Part shown: positions 44,308 to 52,363 of the stretch, in pieces
Position numbering within the stretch: position 1 is the first letter of the stretch
Layout of the letters: each line of letters starts with the position of its first letter
Origin: Corynebacterium sputi DSM 45148
GTDB taxonomy: Bacteria > Actinomycetota > Actinomycetes > Mycobacteriales > Mycobacteriaceae
DNA: 64,000 nt
NCBI RefSeq assembly: GCF_000427865.1
Contig: NZ_ATYV01000016.1
Span: 1-64,000 of the forward strand
Reading direction: 5' to 3'
Program-made: the position numbers and the translations under genes
The notes under the pieces: generated by a model
Databases searched by the model: none
Seen by the model: the letters and a program-made list of their open reading frames with translations, nothing else
What the model was told of the DNA's origin: nothing

Positions 44308-45800
44308 TGATGCCGGAGCTGAAAAAGTCAGTGTGGCGGATGAACCGGCGGCTGGTTGCCGTAACCGCTGCTGGGGTGTTGAGCGTCGGTGCGTTGGCGG
44401 GGACCGCGACGGTGGTTCCATACGTCACCTCCTCCGTGTCGGTGACGCAGGAGGCGACGGCGACCATCGATGTGGGACAGGCAAACGATTCGCTTTTCGA
44501 CGCCTCATCCCACTCCATCTCCATCGACCTGCCAGAGGGATACCTCGAGGACATGGTTTCGGATTACCAAGATGACGGCGACAAGACGTGGTTCAAGGCG
44601 ACTGTGGTGATCGATGGAGTGACTATCGACGATGTCGGCGTGCGCCTGAAGGGAAACTCGACGCTTGGTTCCCTGAACGCGACGGAATCGTCCGATGGCG
44701 GTCCCGGCGGGATGATGAACACCGGCGTTGACGCTGATGATCCATCTACCTATCCATTGCTGCTTAGCTTCGACAAATACGTCGACGGCCGCGTCTACCA
44801 GGGGCTCACCGAACTATCGGTCCGACCGGGAACTCCGGTCGTGGAGGAGGCCACAGCATTGGCGTTGACGGCTGAGACTGATCAGCCGAGCCAACGGTTC
44901 GCCTATACGACGTACTCCATCAACGGCGGCCCCGACACCATCCGCCTCGTCATCGAGGTACCCGACGAGAACTACGCGGCCGAACTCGGCAACGGCATCC
45001 TCTACAAGGCCGACGCCAGTAGTTCCTTCACCTATCAAGGCGACGACCAAAGCGCGTACACCAGCCAGTTCACCCAAGAAAACGGCGATGGCGACGGGGA
45101 TCTGCAGCCGATTATCAATCTGCTGAAGTGGCTCGATACCGCCGATGATGCGGAATTTGATGAGCATCTGGCGGAGTATGTCGACGTCGAGAGCTTTGCC
45201 GAATATCTGGCCACGCAGAATCTGCTCGGTAATGGCGACGACATGGCCGGGCCCGGTCAGAACTATTACCTGTGGTGGGACCGAGACACTGGCCTGATCA
45301 GCGTTGTCTCCTGGGATCTCAACATGTCGATGATGGGATCCACTGACGCCGGACCTGATGACGACACCACGATGGGTGGCGGTGGTGGCGGTATGCCTGG
45401 TGACATGCCCGAGATGCCGGATACGGGCGAGATGCCTGACATGGGGGCCATGCCAGAGATGCCCGACATGCCAAACATGCCCGAAGGGATGGAACCTCCC
45501 GCGGGCATGGACGGCCAGGGTGGGCCCGGGATGGGCGGCAATGAACTGAAATCCCGGTTCCTGGAATCGGACGCGTTCGCTGACCTCTACACCGAGACCT
45601 ACTGGCGCCTGTATGGCCAGATGTATGGCTCTGGTGCTGCGGAAGCCATCGTGGATTCGCTCGCCCGGGCGGTCCCGGCCACTGAGGGGCTGGCGCAGGA
45701 GGACATCGACGCTGAGATCTCTTCGGTGCGCCAGTGGGTCACTGCCCGCGCAGAGTCCCTGGCAGGGCAGCGTTCCGGCGAGACCGGAAGAGCTGAATGA
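44307..45800 (+). CDS. CotH kinase family protein with Met/Pro/Gly-rich insert
   Basis: About 497 residues; GTG at 44307 shares a base with the upstream stop, and an ATG follows at 44310. One N-terminal membrane anchor (LVAVTAAGVLSVGALAGTAT), then a CotH fold: VGVRLKGNSTLGSL, LLLSFDKYVDGRVYQGLTEL, and the kinase-like metal site near YYLWWDRDTGLISVVSWDLN. CotH proteins are atypical Fam20-like protein kinases. Encoded at about 45370-45540 is an insert of 'MPEMPDTGEMPDM' repeats and poly-Gly, rich in Met and acidic residues. Third gene of the VTC operon. Confidence 0.85.
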   Translation: MMPELKKSVWRMNRRLVAVTAAGVLSVGALAGTATVVPYVTSSVSVTQEATATIDVGQANDSLFDASSHSISIDLPEGYLEDMVSDYQDDGDKTWFKATVVIDGVTIDDVGVRLKGNSTLGSLNATESSDGGPGGMMNTGVDADDPSTYPLLLSFDKYVDGRVYQGLTELSVRPGTPVVEEATALALTAETDQPSQRFAYTTYSINGGPDTIRLVIEVPDENYAAELGNGILYKADASSSFTYQGDDQSAYTSQFTQENGDGDGDLQPIINLLKWLDTADDAEFDEHLAEYVDVESFAEYLATQNLLGNGDDMAGPGQNYYLWWDRDTGLISVVSWDLNMSMMGSTDAGPDDDTTMGGGGGGMPGDMPEMPDTGEMPDMGAMPEMPDMPNMPEGMEPPAGMDGQGGPGMGGNELKSRFLESDAFADLYTETYWRLYGQMYGSGAAEAIVDSLARAVPATEGLAQEDIDAEISSVRQWVTARAESLAGQRSGETGRAE

Positions 45801-45809
45801 CAGAAGGGC

Positions 45810-46787
45810 TTACCCGACGGTCAGAACAATCTTTCCGGTCACCTCACCCGAATCCAGCAGTTCATGGGCCTTGGCAGCATCCTTGATGTCCATGGTGGTG
45901 TGGACGGAGGTCTTGATGGTGCCATCGGCCAGCAGCGGCCAGACGGTGTCTTCGGTAGAGGAGACGATCCTCGTCTTGCCGTCCCGGTCCCGGTAGCGCA
46001 AGCCAGTTGCGGTCACAGAGGCTCGCTTCGACAGCAGGCGGGCAATGTTGAGTTCACCCTTGATACCACCCTGCAGTCCGATGATCACCAGTCGGCCGTC
46101 CTTAGCCAGGGCCTTGACGTTCCGATCAAGGTACTTGGCCCCCATGATGTCGAGGATGACGTCCGCGCCGCCGTGCTCGGCCATGACAGCCTCGAATTCC
46201 TCTTCGCGATAGTTGATGAGGATATCCGCGCCCAACTCACGGCAGGTCTGCAGCTTCTCAGCAGACCCCGCGGTCACCGCGACGGTGGCACCCAGGTACT
46301 TACACATCTGGATCGCAAAAGTTCCCACGCCACCAGCGCCGCCGTGGATAAGAACGGTTTCGCCCTCTTTGAGCCCCGCAGTCATCGCGATGTTGGACCA
46401 GGCGGTGCAGGCGACCTCGACCATGGCTGCGGCGTCGGTAAGCGAGAATCCCTCCGGGATTCCCATCAGCTGCCCGACCGGGACGACAACGTACTCGGCG
46501 TAACCGCCACCAGAGAGCAGGCACGCCACCTCATCGCCGACCTGCCAGCCAGTGGAGTCTGTGTCGCCGGGGATTTCGGCGATGGTGCCGGTGCACTCCA
46601 ACCCGATGATCTCGCTGTCGCCCTCCGGCGGTGGGTAGTGGCCACGGGTTTGGAGCAGGTCAGCGCGGTTTACGGATGTCGCGGCAACCTTGACGAGGAC
46701 CTCGCCCGGTCCTGCAGTGGGCGTGTCGGTGTCGCCCCATTCCAGTGCTCGGGGATTGGATGTATCGGTCTGGATGATGGCCTTCAT
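45810..46787 (-). CDS. NAD(P)H quinone oxidoreductase (zinc-independent MDR family)
   Basis: 325 residues from the ATG at 46787, chosen because TAGGGT sits exactly 7 nt upstream. Medium-chain dehydrogenase/reductase of the quinone oxidoreductase/PIG3 type: VNRADLLQTRGHYPPPEGDS at the N-terminus, VACLLSGGGYAEYVVVPVGQ, and the nucleotide-binding VLIHGGAGGVGTFAIQMCKY. No structural zinc cysteines. It reduces quinones with NADPH, perhaps for detoxification. Confidence 0.9.
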   Translation of the reverse strand: MKAIIQTDTSNPRALEWGDTDTPTAGPGEVLVKVAATSVNRADLLQTRGHYPPPEGDSEIIGLECTGTIAEIPGDTDSTGWQVGDEVACLLSGGGYAEYVVVPVGQLMGIPEGFSLTDAAAMVEVACTAWSNIAMTAGLKEGETVLIHGGAGGVGTFAIQMCKYLGATVAVTAGSAEKLQTCRELGADILINYREEEFEAVMAEHGGADVILDIMGAKYLDRNVKALAKDGRLVIIGLQGGIKGELNIARLLSKRASVTATGLRYRDRDGKTRIVSSTEDTVWPLLADGTIKTSVHTTMDIKDAAKAHELLDSGEVTGKIVLTVG

Positions 46788-46794
46788 GAGAACC

Positions 46795-46800
46795 ACCCTA
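46795..46800 (-). promoter_or_regulatory. -10 element for the quinone oxidoreductase gene (leaderless)
   Basis: TAGGGT on the minus strand, 7 nt (GGTTCTC) before the ATG at 46787. Confidence 0.5.
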
Positions 46801-46957
46801 ACCCTGCAGTGTGTCCTAGGACACAAGGGTGTCGTTTAGGGGTTGTTGGGACTTTTCGGGGACACGCCACCATTCAGTTCGGAACTGAGAGCAGTTGACG
46901 GTAGGCTGATTCTGGTCTTTCTGGTCATGGGGTTCCCATGGCTGGAGGAAGACAGTT

Positions 46958-47042
46958 GGAGATGTGGCAGAGCGGCCGAATGCACTCGCCTTGAAAGCGA
47001 GCGTCCTTAACCGGACCGGGGGTTCAAATCCCTCCATCTCCG
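46958..47042 (+). tRNA. tRNA-Ser(UGA)
   Basis: Acceptor arms GGAGATG and CATCTCC pair fully; a class II long variable arm follows the anticodon stem, and the T-loop GGTTCAAATC is standard. The anticodon loop CTTGAAA gives anticodon TGA. The discriminator is G and no CCA is encoded. Confidence 0.95.
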
Positions 47043-47113
47043 CAATGTGGGGCCGGTCCCGGCAGCAGTTCCGCAGGGGCAGGACCTCGTCGGCAGAGCT
47101 GATCGGAGGAGCT

Positions 47114-47950
47114 ATGGGAGGGTCCGATAGGTCGTCCGGTGGTGATGATTGGGGAGACGCATGGTCCGGACCGGGTCAGGCATGGTCCGATAACAGCGAT
47201 TTTGGGCCCTCCCGCTCCGGCGGTCGCGTCGGCCCGTCAGCTCAAGACACCGGTGAACAACCGCAGGTCGGCGGCGATATGTGGGACCAGGAATATGGCG
47301 CCTCCGGCTATGGGGCTCTCGTTGGTGGTCCGAATTACCCCGGTCAGCAGGGCTACCCGCAGCCGGGCCAGGCCGGTCGTGCACCGTTCCCGGGGACCGC
47401 GCCTCGTCAGGGCGTTCCCGGCGGATACGGCCAACAGCCGCCCATGCCGCCACAAATGCAGCCGCAGTACCAGAAGCCCGGTGGCAATGGCACGAAGATT
47501 GCCTTGATCGTGGTGCTGGCGCTCATCTTGGTCCCGGTCATCGGAGTGTTCGGCTTCATGCTGGCTACTACCGACGATGATGGTCAGACCCAGGCGCAGA
47601 ATCTCACGGAGGTGCCTGCCGCTCCGACCGATACCGATAACGATGGTGATGATGCCGGCGGGCGCGCAGACGGATTCGAACCACCGGCGTCCTGGACCCA
47701 GTGTGGTGGCTCCGGTGATTTGGGTCAGCTGAATTACGCGTACTCGGCCACCACGGTCACCAGTTGTGAGTTCTCCGTGGCAGTGCGTGATGCGGTGGCA
47801 GAGCACTTTCACGACACCGATGGGGAAACCAACTCGGTACTGAATGTGCGCAGTCCAGTCACCGGTGATGAATACACCATGACGTGTAATGACGACGGGA
47901 CTGTCATCACCTGTGAGGGTGGCAATAACGCTGTCGTCAAGGTCGTCTAA
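47114..47950 (+). CDS. Single-pass membrane protein with Gly/Pro/Gln-rich cytoplasmic N-terminus
   Basis: 278 residues from the ATG at 47114, which has GGAGGAG just upstream; the frame also runs back into the tRNA gene but that part is not coding. Residues 1-120 are low complexity (Gly, Ser, Pro, Gln, aromatic), with PQMQPQYQKPGG before one helix, KIALIVVLALILVPVIGVFG. The outer part has a Thr/Asp linker and a small domain with paired cysteines (SWTQCGGSGDLG; VTSCEFSVAVRD; TCNDDGTVITCEGG). Layout recalls mycobacterial MmpS- or kinase-associated proteins, but I recognise no family. Confidence 0.75.
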   Translation: MGGSDRSSGGDDWGDAWSGPGQAWSDNSDFGPSRSGGRVGPSAQDTGEQPQVGGDMWDQEYGASGYGALVGGPNYPGQQGYPQPGQAGRAPFPGTAPRQGVPGGYGQQPPMPPQMQPQYQKPGGNGTKIALIVVLALILVPVIGVFGFMLATTDDDGQTQAQNLTEVPAAPTDTDNDGDDAGGRADGFEPPASWTQCGGSGDLGQLNYAYSATTVTSCEFSVAVRDAVAEHFHDTDGETNSVLNVRSPVTGDEYTMTCNDDGTVITCEGGNNAVVKVV

Positions 47951-48127
47951 GGTCCGGACCTTCGCTGGGGGAGGTCTCGGGTAGGCGCTCGTGGTGTCGT
48001 GAAGCATTTTTGTTTGCTCAACTGCAGCTTTGCGTTTCTCGAATCAAAAACATGAGTGCTCCTTCAGGGCTGCCGAAGACACGCGTGAGGATTAGTTGAC
48101 CGGCACCGGAGGGCGTATTTTTCAGGT

Positions 48128-49141
48128 ATGGAGATTTTTCGTCATCGGGCTAGCCACAGTGCCGTAGGTCGTCGGTTCACCGGCGTCACGGCTCTCGTGG
48201 TGGCCGCTGGACTTTTGATCGGATGTGGAGCGGACAACGGTGCCGCCGGCGAGACGACCGTTCCCGCCGATAACGCTCGGGGTGAGGCGATTCCGCAGGA
48301 GTGGGCGGACGCGGTCTCGGCCGTGGAAAACAAGTACGACGGCTCTGTTGGGCTGGCGATGGCACTGCCAGGAGCCGGGCTCGAAGCGGATGTGCCGGCA
48401 GCAGCATTCGCAGGAACGCTTCTCGACGGTCCCGCCTGGTCAACCGCCAAGGTCCCGATCGGTGTCGCCGTGCTTCGGGAACGCCAGGAAATTGACGACT
48501 CGCTTGAAGCGTCCCTGGCGTGGTCTGACAATGAGGCCGCTGAAGCGCTGTGGAACAGCCTCGGCGACTGGTCTGGCACCGGTGATGGTGTGGACGAGGT
48601 ACTTCGCGATGGCGGCGACATGGAGACCGAGTTCCAGCGCAGCGACGATGCCGGTGGCAGCACCCCGTTCGGACTGACTGAATGGTCGCTGGTTGATCAG
48701 GCGACCTTTGGCGCTAACCTGCCGTGCATTGACGGTGGCGAGGAGATTTCGCAGGTCATGGGCCACGTCGTCCAGGAGCAGCGGTATGGCCTTGGCACGA
48801 TCGACGGCGCCCGTTTTAAGGGCGGCTGGTCGCCAGACGATGACGGTAACTACTTCGTCCGTGAATTCGGTGTCATCCCTGGTGCCGGATCAAGTTACGT
48901 CACTGAGAACGAGGTTCCTGTCTCTGAGGATCCGACGTCGACAACGCGCACTGAGGGCGTCGGCACGCAGGACCGTGACTACACGCAGTACGACGCCTAC
49001 CCGCTGCCCTCGAGCTTCCTGGGCATCTCGGTCGCGGTGGAGCCTGGTGACGGCACCTACGAGACGGCGCAGGAAATGCTCGACGAACTGGCCGCCGTCA
49101 TCCGGCAGCACCCGGTGCAGGGCGGTTCCTGCACCGCATAG
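48128..49141 (+). CDS. Serine hydrolase lipoprotein (beta-lactamase/PBP-like fold)
   Basis: 337 residues. Lipobox GLLIGC (Cys33). Motifs of the serine beta-lactamase/DD-peptidase fold: STAK (Ser105-Lys108), SDN (133-135) and a KTG-equivalent KGG (231-233) in ARFKGGWSPD. The mature protein is longer than a minimal beta-lactamase in the omega region. It is likely anchored outside and may act on peptidoglycan or simply bind it. TATTTT lies 6 nt before the ATG, so the message is probably leaderless. It is a distant structural relative of the lipoprotein at 3612-4490, but the two are not obvious duplicates. Confidence 0.65.
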   Translation: MEIFRHRASHSAVGRRFTGVTALVVAAGLLIGCGADNGAAGETTVPADNARGEAIPQEWADAVSAVENKYDGSVGLAMALPGAGLEADVPAAAFAGTLLDGPAWSTAKVPIGVAVLRERQEIDDSLEASLAWSDNEAAEALWNSLGDWSGTGDGVDEVLRDGGDMETEFQRSDDAGGSTPFGLTEWSLVDQATFGANLPCIDGGEEISQVMGHVVQEQRYGLGTIDGARFKGGWSPDDDGNYFVREFGVIPGAGSSYVTENEVPVSEDPTSTTRTEGVGTQDRDYTQYDAYPLPSSFLGISVAVEPGDGTYETAQEMLDELAAVIRQHPVQGGSCTA

Positions 49142-49156
49142 CGATACGTGGCCGCG

Positions 49157-50272
49157 CTAGCCGACCTGCAGGGCGGCGAGAAGGCGGTCCACCTCGTCTG
49201 CGGTGGTGACCGTGATTCGGATGCCTTCGCCGGGGAAGTGGCGGACGTTCACCAAGCGCTCGGCCAGCACGGCGGTGAGAGCCTCGCCGCCGCCGGTGGT
49301 GCCAGCGATGACCGACAGCGCGGGGATTCGGTCCTCAGGGATCCACACGAAGTTCGCCTGGGTCCCGGTGACAACGGTCTTGACACCTGTGGCGCCATTG
49401 ATTGCCTCGGTGGTGCGCAGACGCTGCTCTGTCACACCCTTTACGCGGTTGAGCAGTTCGTCGCGGGCCTCAGGGCGCAGGCATGCCACCGCGGCGGTCT
49501 GAGCGAGCATGTTCACAGAGAAGGGGATTGCGACGCGGTTCACGGCGTCGATAAGCGGAACCGGACCGAAGGCATAACCAACGCGCAGACCAGCCAGGCC
49601 CCACACCTTGGAGAACGTGCGCAGGACAACCACATTGTCGTGCTTGGTGATCGTTTCCACGGCGTTCGGCAATTCGCCATTAATCGCGCCGGGATCGCGC
49701 GGGTCGAAGCCGTCTGCGAACTCGATGTATGCCTCGTCGAGAGCCACCACGACATCCTTCGGCACCTTCGCCAAGAATTCTTCCAACTCAGCGGTGGAGA
49801 ACGTAGTGCCCGTGGGGTTATTCGGGTTACACAGGAACACCAGTCGGGTGCGGTCGGTGACTGCCTCGAGCAATGCCGGGAAGTCATGACGGAACTCCGG
49901 GGTCAACGGCACCGGCACCGGAGTCGCGCCGGCGACATGGGCAAAGATCGGGTAGGCCTCGAAGCTGCGCCACGGGAAGACGACCTCGTCGCCGTCCTGG
50001 CACGTCGCCTGAACCAGCTGCTGGCACAGCGCCGAGCTGCCGCAGCCAACGGCAACCTGGTCGAACGTGATCCCCAGGTAGTCCGCGAGTTCGGTGCGCA
50101 GCGACGTGGCAGTCAGGTCGGGGTAGCGATTGACCTGGCCCGCGGTGTCGGCGATGACCTGCTGCACCGACTCCAGAGGGTTGTGTGCCATTTCGTTGCT
50201 GGAGATCTTCAACGACTCAGGTGCTGCTGTGCCGGGTACGTACGCAGGAAGCTGTGAGAGGTCGCGAATCAT
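49157..50272 (-). CDS. pat: Aromatic-acid/histidinol-phosphate aminotransferase
   Basis: 371 residues from the ATG at 50272 (MIRDLSQLPAYVPG), supported by TAGTGT exactly 7 nt upstream. Class II aminotransferase of the HisC/PAT type: SSNEMAHNPLESV, NPNNPTGTTFS, DEAYIEFAD, and the PLP lysine in TFSKVWGLAGLRVGYAFG. Corynebacterial homologues (Pat/AroT) transaminate phenylpyruvate and related keto acids; histidinol phosphate is the other possible substrate. No his operon adjoins, favouring the aromatic role. Confidence 0.85.
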   Translation of the reverse strand: MIRDLSQLPAYVPGTAAPESLKISSNEMAHNPLESVQQVIADTAGQVNRYPDLTATSLRTELADYLGITFDQVAVGCGSSALCQQLVQATCQDGDEVVFPWRSFEAYPIFAHVAGATPVPVPLTPEFRHDFPALLEAVTDRTRLVFLCNPNNPTGTTFSTAELEEFLAKVPKDVVVALDEAYIEFADGFDPRDPGAINGELPNAVETITKHDNVVVLRTFSKVWGLAGLRVGYAFGPVPLIDAVNRVAIPFSVNMLAQTAAVACLRPEARDELLNRVKGVTEQRLRTTEAINGATGVKTVVTGTQANFVWIPEDRIPALSVIAGTTGGGEALTAVLAERLVNVRHFPGEGIRITVTTADEVDRLLAALQVG

Positions 50273-50279
50273 GGGGAAC

Positions 50280-50285
50280 ACACTA
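50280..50285 (-). promoter_or_regulatory. -10 element for pat (leaderless)
   Basis: TAGTGT on the minus strand, 7 nt (GTTCCCC) before the ATG at 50272. It rules against the longer frame starting at 50293. Confidence 0.5.
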
Positions 50286-50410
50286 CGCGCCACGCCCGTG
50301 ACCTCATGCGCCGAGGGCCGCTGACCTGGTTGACCGGGGCAGTTTTGTTGATCCGGGAAGGGCGGCTAGAATCACCAGCGGAAGACCTGCTTTGCAGGTT
50401 TTTCGTGCGT

Positions 50411-50500
50411 GGAGGCGTGCCAGAGCGGCCGAATGGGGCTCCCTGCTAAGGAGTTGCCTACGCAAGTGGGCCGGAGGTTCGAATCCTCTCGCCTCCGCCA
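50411..50500 (+). tRNA. tRNA-Ser(GCU)
   Basis: Acceptor arms GGAGGCG and CGCCTCC pair fully, with a long variable arm (class II) and T-loop GGTTCGAATC. The anticodon loop CTGCTAA gives anticodon GCT. CCA is encoded. It is followed one base later by tRNA-Arg. Confidence 0.95.
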
Positions 50501-50501
50501 C

Positions 50502-50577
50502 GCGCCCGTAGCTCAACGGATAGAGCATCTGACTACGGATCAGAAGGTTAGGGGTTCGAATCCCTTCGGGCGCACCA
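50502..50577 (+). tRNA. tRNA-Arg(ACG), first copy
   Basis: GCGCCCG and CGGGCGC pair as the acceptor stem; anticodon loop CTACGGA gives ACG. CCA is encoded. The 73-nt body is identical to the copy at 53259-53331. Confidence 0.95.
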
Positions 50578-50581
50578 AACA

Positions 50582-50632
50582 GCCAAGACCCGGATCTTGG
50601 CCCTGGAAACAGGGTCGGGGTTCGGGTCTTTG
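50582..50632 (+). terminator. Terminator of the tRNA-Ser/tRNA-Arg unit
   Basis: AAGACCCG (50585-50592) pairs with CGGGTCTT (50623-50630); inside, CCCTG/CAGGG forms a second hairpin. An alternative fold pairs GCCAAGA with TCTTGGC. It sits between the tRNAs and the convergent emfourin-like gene. Confidence 0.55.
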
Positions 50633-50652
50633 CGTTGATGGGGCCGCATCGC

Positions 50653-51261
50653 TCAGTCTTCGATTCTTGTGAACGGTCTGCCGTGCAGTGGCGGTGTCCG
50701 GTCCTGGGCCCACTGCCGTAGCGCCAGGAATTCTGCGGTGTCCTCGTACTCGATGCCGTCGCCCCGGACGACCTCATGGTGTCGGCGCCCCACTGCGATC
50801 TTCAAGCGGCCGGTGAATCCGTCCATGATGACTGTTGTGGGTTCAACGTTGGGCACATTGAAGAAGTCGGCGTCCGCGATCAGTCGCCGCAGTTCCTTGT
50901 CCTCCGCCTCAGTCAGGCGGGAACTGTCGGTCTCAAAACTCGTGGACCAACCGCCTACGCCACCGATGACCAGGTAGCTAAGTCGAATGGTTGTTTCGTC
51001 GTCCGGGTGGCATCTGGCCTGACGGAAGTTGCCCTGCCGATCTGTGTGATAGATCAGTCCGCCAGCCAGGGTGATCCGGTAGCCCGGTGTAATCACCTCG
51101 GCGCACATTTCGTCTGTGCCGGGCACTCCGAGGCATGAATCCGGCCATTCGATGGAGGTCACCTCGAGGACGTCAATGTCCTCGGCAGGGATATCTAGCA
51201 CGCCCGCGGCATCGGCGAGCACTGCAGTCAGTGTGATGGTGAGAGGGTGTGACGTTGCCAT
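50653..51261 (-). CDS. Two-domain protein with emfourin-like (protease inhibitor) C-terminus
   Basis: 202 residues. The N-terminal half carries EWPDSCLGVPGTDEMCAEVI then TPGYRITLAGGLIYHTDRQG, a module ('WPDxCLGxPxxxExCxxxxTPGYRxxLxxxxxxYxYHTD') often seen in actinobacterial secreted or inhibitor-like proteins. The C-terminal half, LSYLVIGGVGGWSTSFETDS then LRRLIADADFFNVP and TVIMDGFTGRLKIAVGRRHH, matches the protealysin-inhibitor emfourin pattern. No signal peptide, so it would be cytoplasmic and might restrain a metalloprotease such as the M13 or M4 type. The link to a specific protease is inference. Confidence 0.65.
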   Translation of the reverse strand: MATSHPLTITLTAVLADAAGVLDIPAEDIDVLEVTSIEWPDSCLGVPGTDEMCAEVITPGYRITLAGGLIYHTDRQGNFRQARCHPDDETTIRLSYLVIGGVGGWSTSFETDSSRLTEAEDKELRRLIADADFFNVPNVEPTTVIMDGFTGRLKIAVGRRHHEVVRGDGIEYEDTAEFLALRQWAQDRTPPLHGRPFTRIED

Positions 51262-51359
51262 GGCGAATCTCCTCTTGAGGGATCGGCACCAGCGCCGATA
51301 TTCACCATTTTAATTCTTTTTGTTGCCAACAGTAAGTGCGTTTTTTGGCCCTGATCAGG

Positions 51360-51773
51360 TCAGCTCAGGTTGGCGATGCACCATTCGCCCTCGACATTCT
51401 CGATGTTGAATGTCAGTAGCTCCACCACGTCGGCAGCGTCGTCGTTGAACGCGGTGGTGATCTCGACCGGGTAGTCGAAGGCATCATCGTCGCCATCATT
51501 GGTCACGGCATCGCCGTGCTCGTTCACGGTCACTGACTCGATGTCCATCTGGTCCTGCGTTGCGGTGATGAGCTGCGTAGCCGGTCCCTGGAAGTCGGGG
51601 CAGGAAGCTCCGGTCGCCTTTTCGGTGTCGTTCGCGTCGACTCCGGCCATGAACTCATCGGCTAGGGACTGTCCAATGTCGTTGTGGTCGACCTCGTCCG
51701 ATGCGCAGGCGCTCAGCGTGAGCAGTGCGGTGGCGGGCAGCGCGATCATCGTGGATGCGGTGGTCTTTTTCAT
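51360..51773 (-). CDS. Small lipoprotein of unknown function (paralogue 1)
   Basis: 137 residues from the ATG at 51773 (MKKTTASTMIALPATALLTL). Lipobox TLSACAS. The mature domain begins DHNDIGQSLADEFMAGVDAN, includes one Cys in TGASCPDF and ends with ENVEGEWCIANLS. That end is almost the same as that of the upstream neighbour (ENVDGDWCIANLN). The 'xGxWCI' ending suggests an NTF2-like (DUF4878) cone fold, which is an inference. Conserved two-cysteine layout implies a disulfide. Confidence 0.75.
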   Translation of the reverse strand: MKKTTASTMIALPATALLTLSACASDEVDHNDIGQSLADEFMAGVDANDTEKATGASCPDFQGPATQLITATQDQMDIESVTVNEHGDAVTNDGDDDAFDYPVEITTAFNDDAADVVELLTFNIENVEGEWCIANLS

Positions 51774-51823
51774 GTGTGTCGTCCCCGGTCTCAGAGTTGG
51801 CGGGCAGTGTGTCACGCGGACGG

Positions 51824-52240
51824 TCAGTTCAGGTTCGCGATGCACCAGTCACCATCGACGTTCTCGATGTCGAGCGTCAGTGATTCGGAGAAATCGTCCG
51901 AATCGTCGCTGTAATGAGTCGTGAACTCGATGGGGTAGGAGAAGGCGTGTTCGCCGCCGTCCTCGTCGGTTGAGGTGGCCTCGCCGTACTCATCGATGGT
52001 CATGCCGTCGATGTCTTCCATGCCCGCCAGGGCTACGACCTGTTCCATCTGGTCCGCGATGGGCGGGCAGGCTACCTCGCTGGCAAGACCTGCATCTCCG
52101 GAGCTAAGTGCGGCGACGAAGTCGTCAGCCAAGGCTTCTCCGATGGAGTTATGGTCGGTGTCCGCGTCACCGCATGCGGTGAGCGTCAGCAGCGCTACGA
52201 CCGGCAATGCGGTAGCGGCGGATACGGTCTTCGTGTTCAT
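51824..52240 (-). CDS. Small lipoprotein of unknown function (paralogue 2)
   Basis: 138 residues from the ATG at 52240 (MNTKTVSAATALPVVALLTL), with GAGGA upstream. Lipobox TLTACGD. DHNSIGEALADDFVAALSSG and ASEVACPPIADQ align with the paralogue at 51360-51773, as does the ending DIENVDGDWCIANLN. The two genes are tandem on one strand with 50 nt between them and arose by duplication. Function unknown. Confidence 0.75.
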   Translation of the reverse strand: MNTKTVSAATALPVVALLTLTACGDADTDHNSIGEALADDFVAALSSGDAGLASEVACPPIADQMEQVVALAGMEDIDGMTIDEYGEATSTDEDGGEHAFSYPIEFTTHYSDDSDDFSESLTLDIENVDGDWCIANLN

Positions 52241-52350
52241 GCAGGCAATCCTCGGGCAGTCAGTGTGAACCGTGCGGCTCCGCATAGCGGCGGAGCATCG
52301 GCACAAGTGTGTCATCACCTGTGCTTGGGATCAGAACCGGTGTGGGGCGC

Positions 52351-52356
52351 TATGGT
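52351..52356 (+). promoter_or_regulatory. -10 element for the TauE/SafE gene (leaderless)
   Basis: TATGGT followed by exactly 7 nt and the first of two consecutive GTG codons at 52364. Confidence 0.5.
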
Positions 52357-52363
52357 TTGAATC

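Noticed and set aside
46964-47113. Protein-coding extension through tRNA-Ser(UGA)
   Set aside because: The tRNA is certain by its cloverleaf, and GGAGGAG precedes the ATG at 47114.
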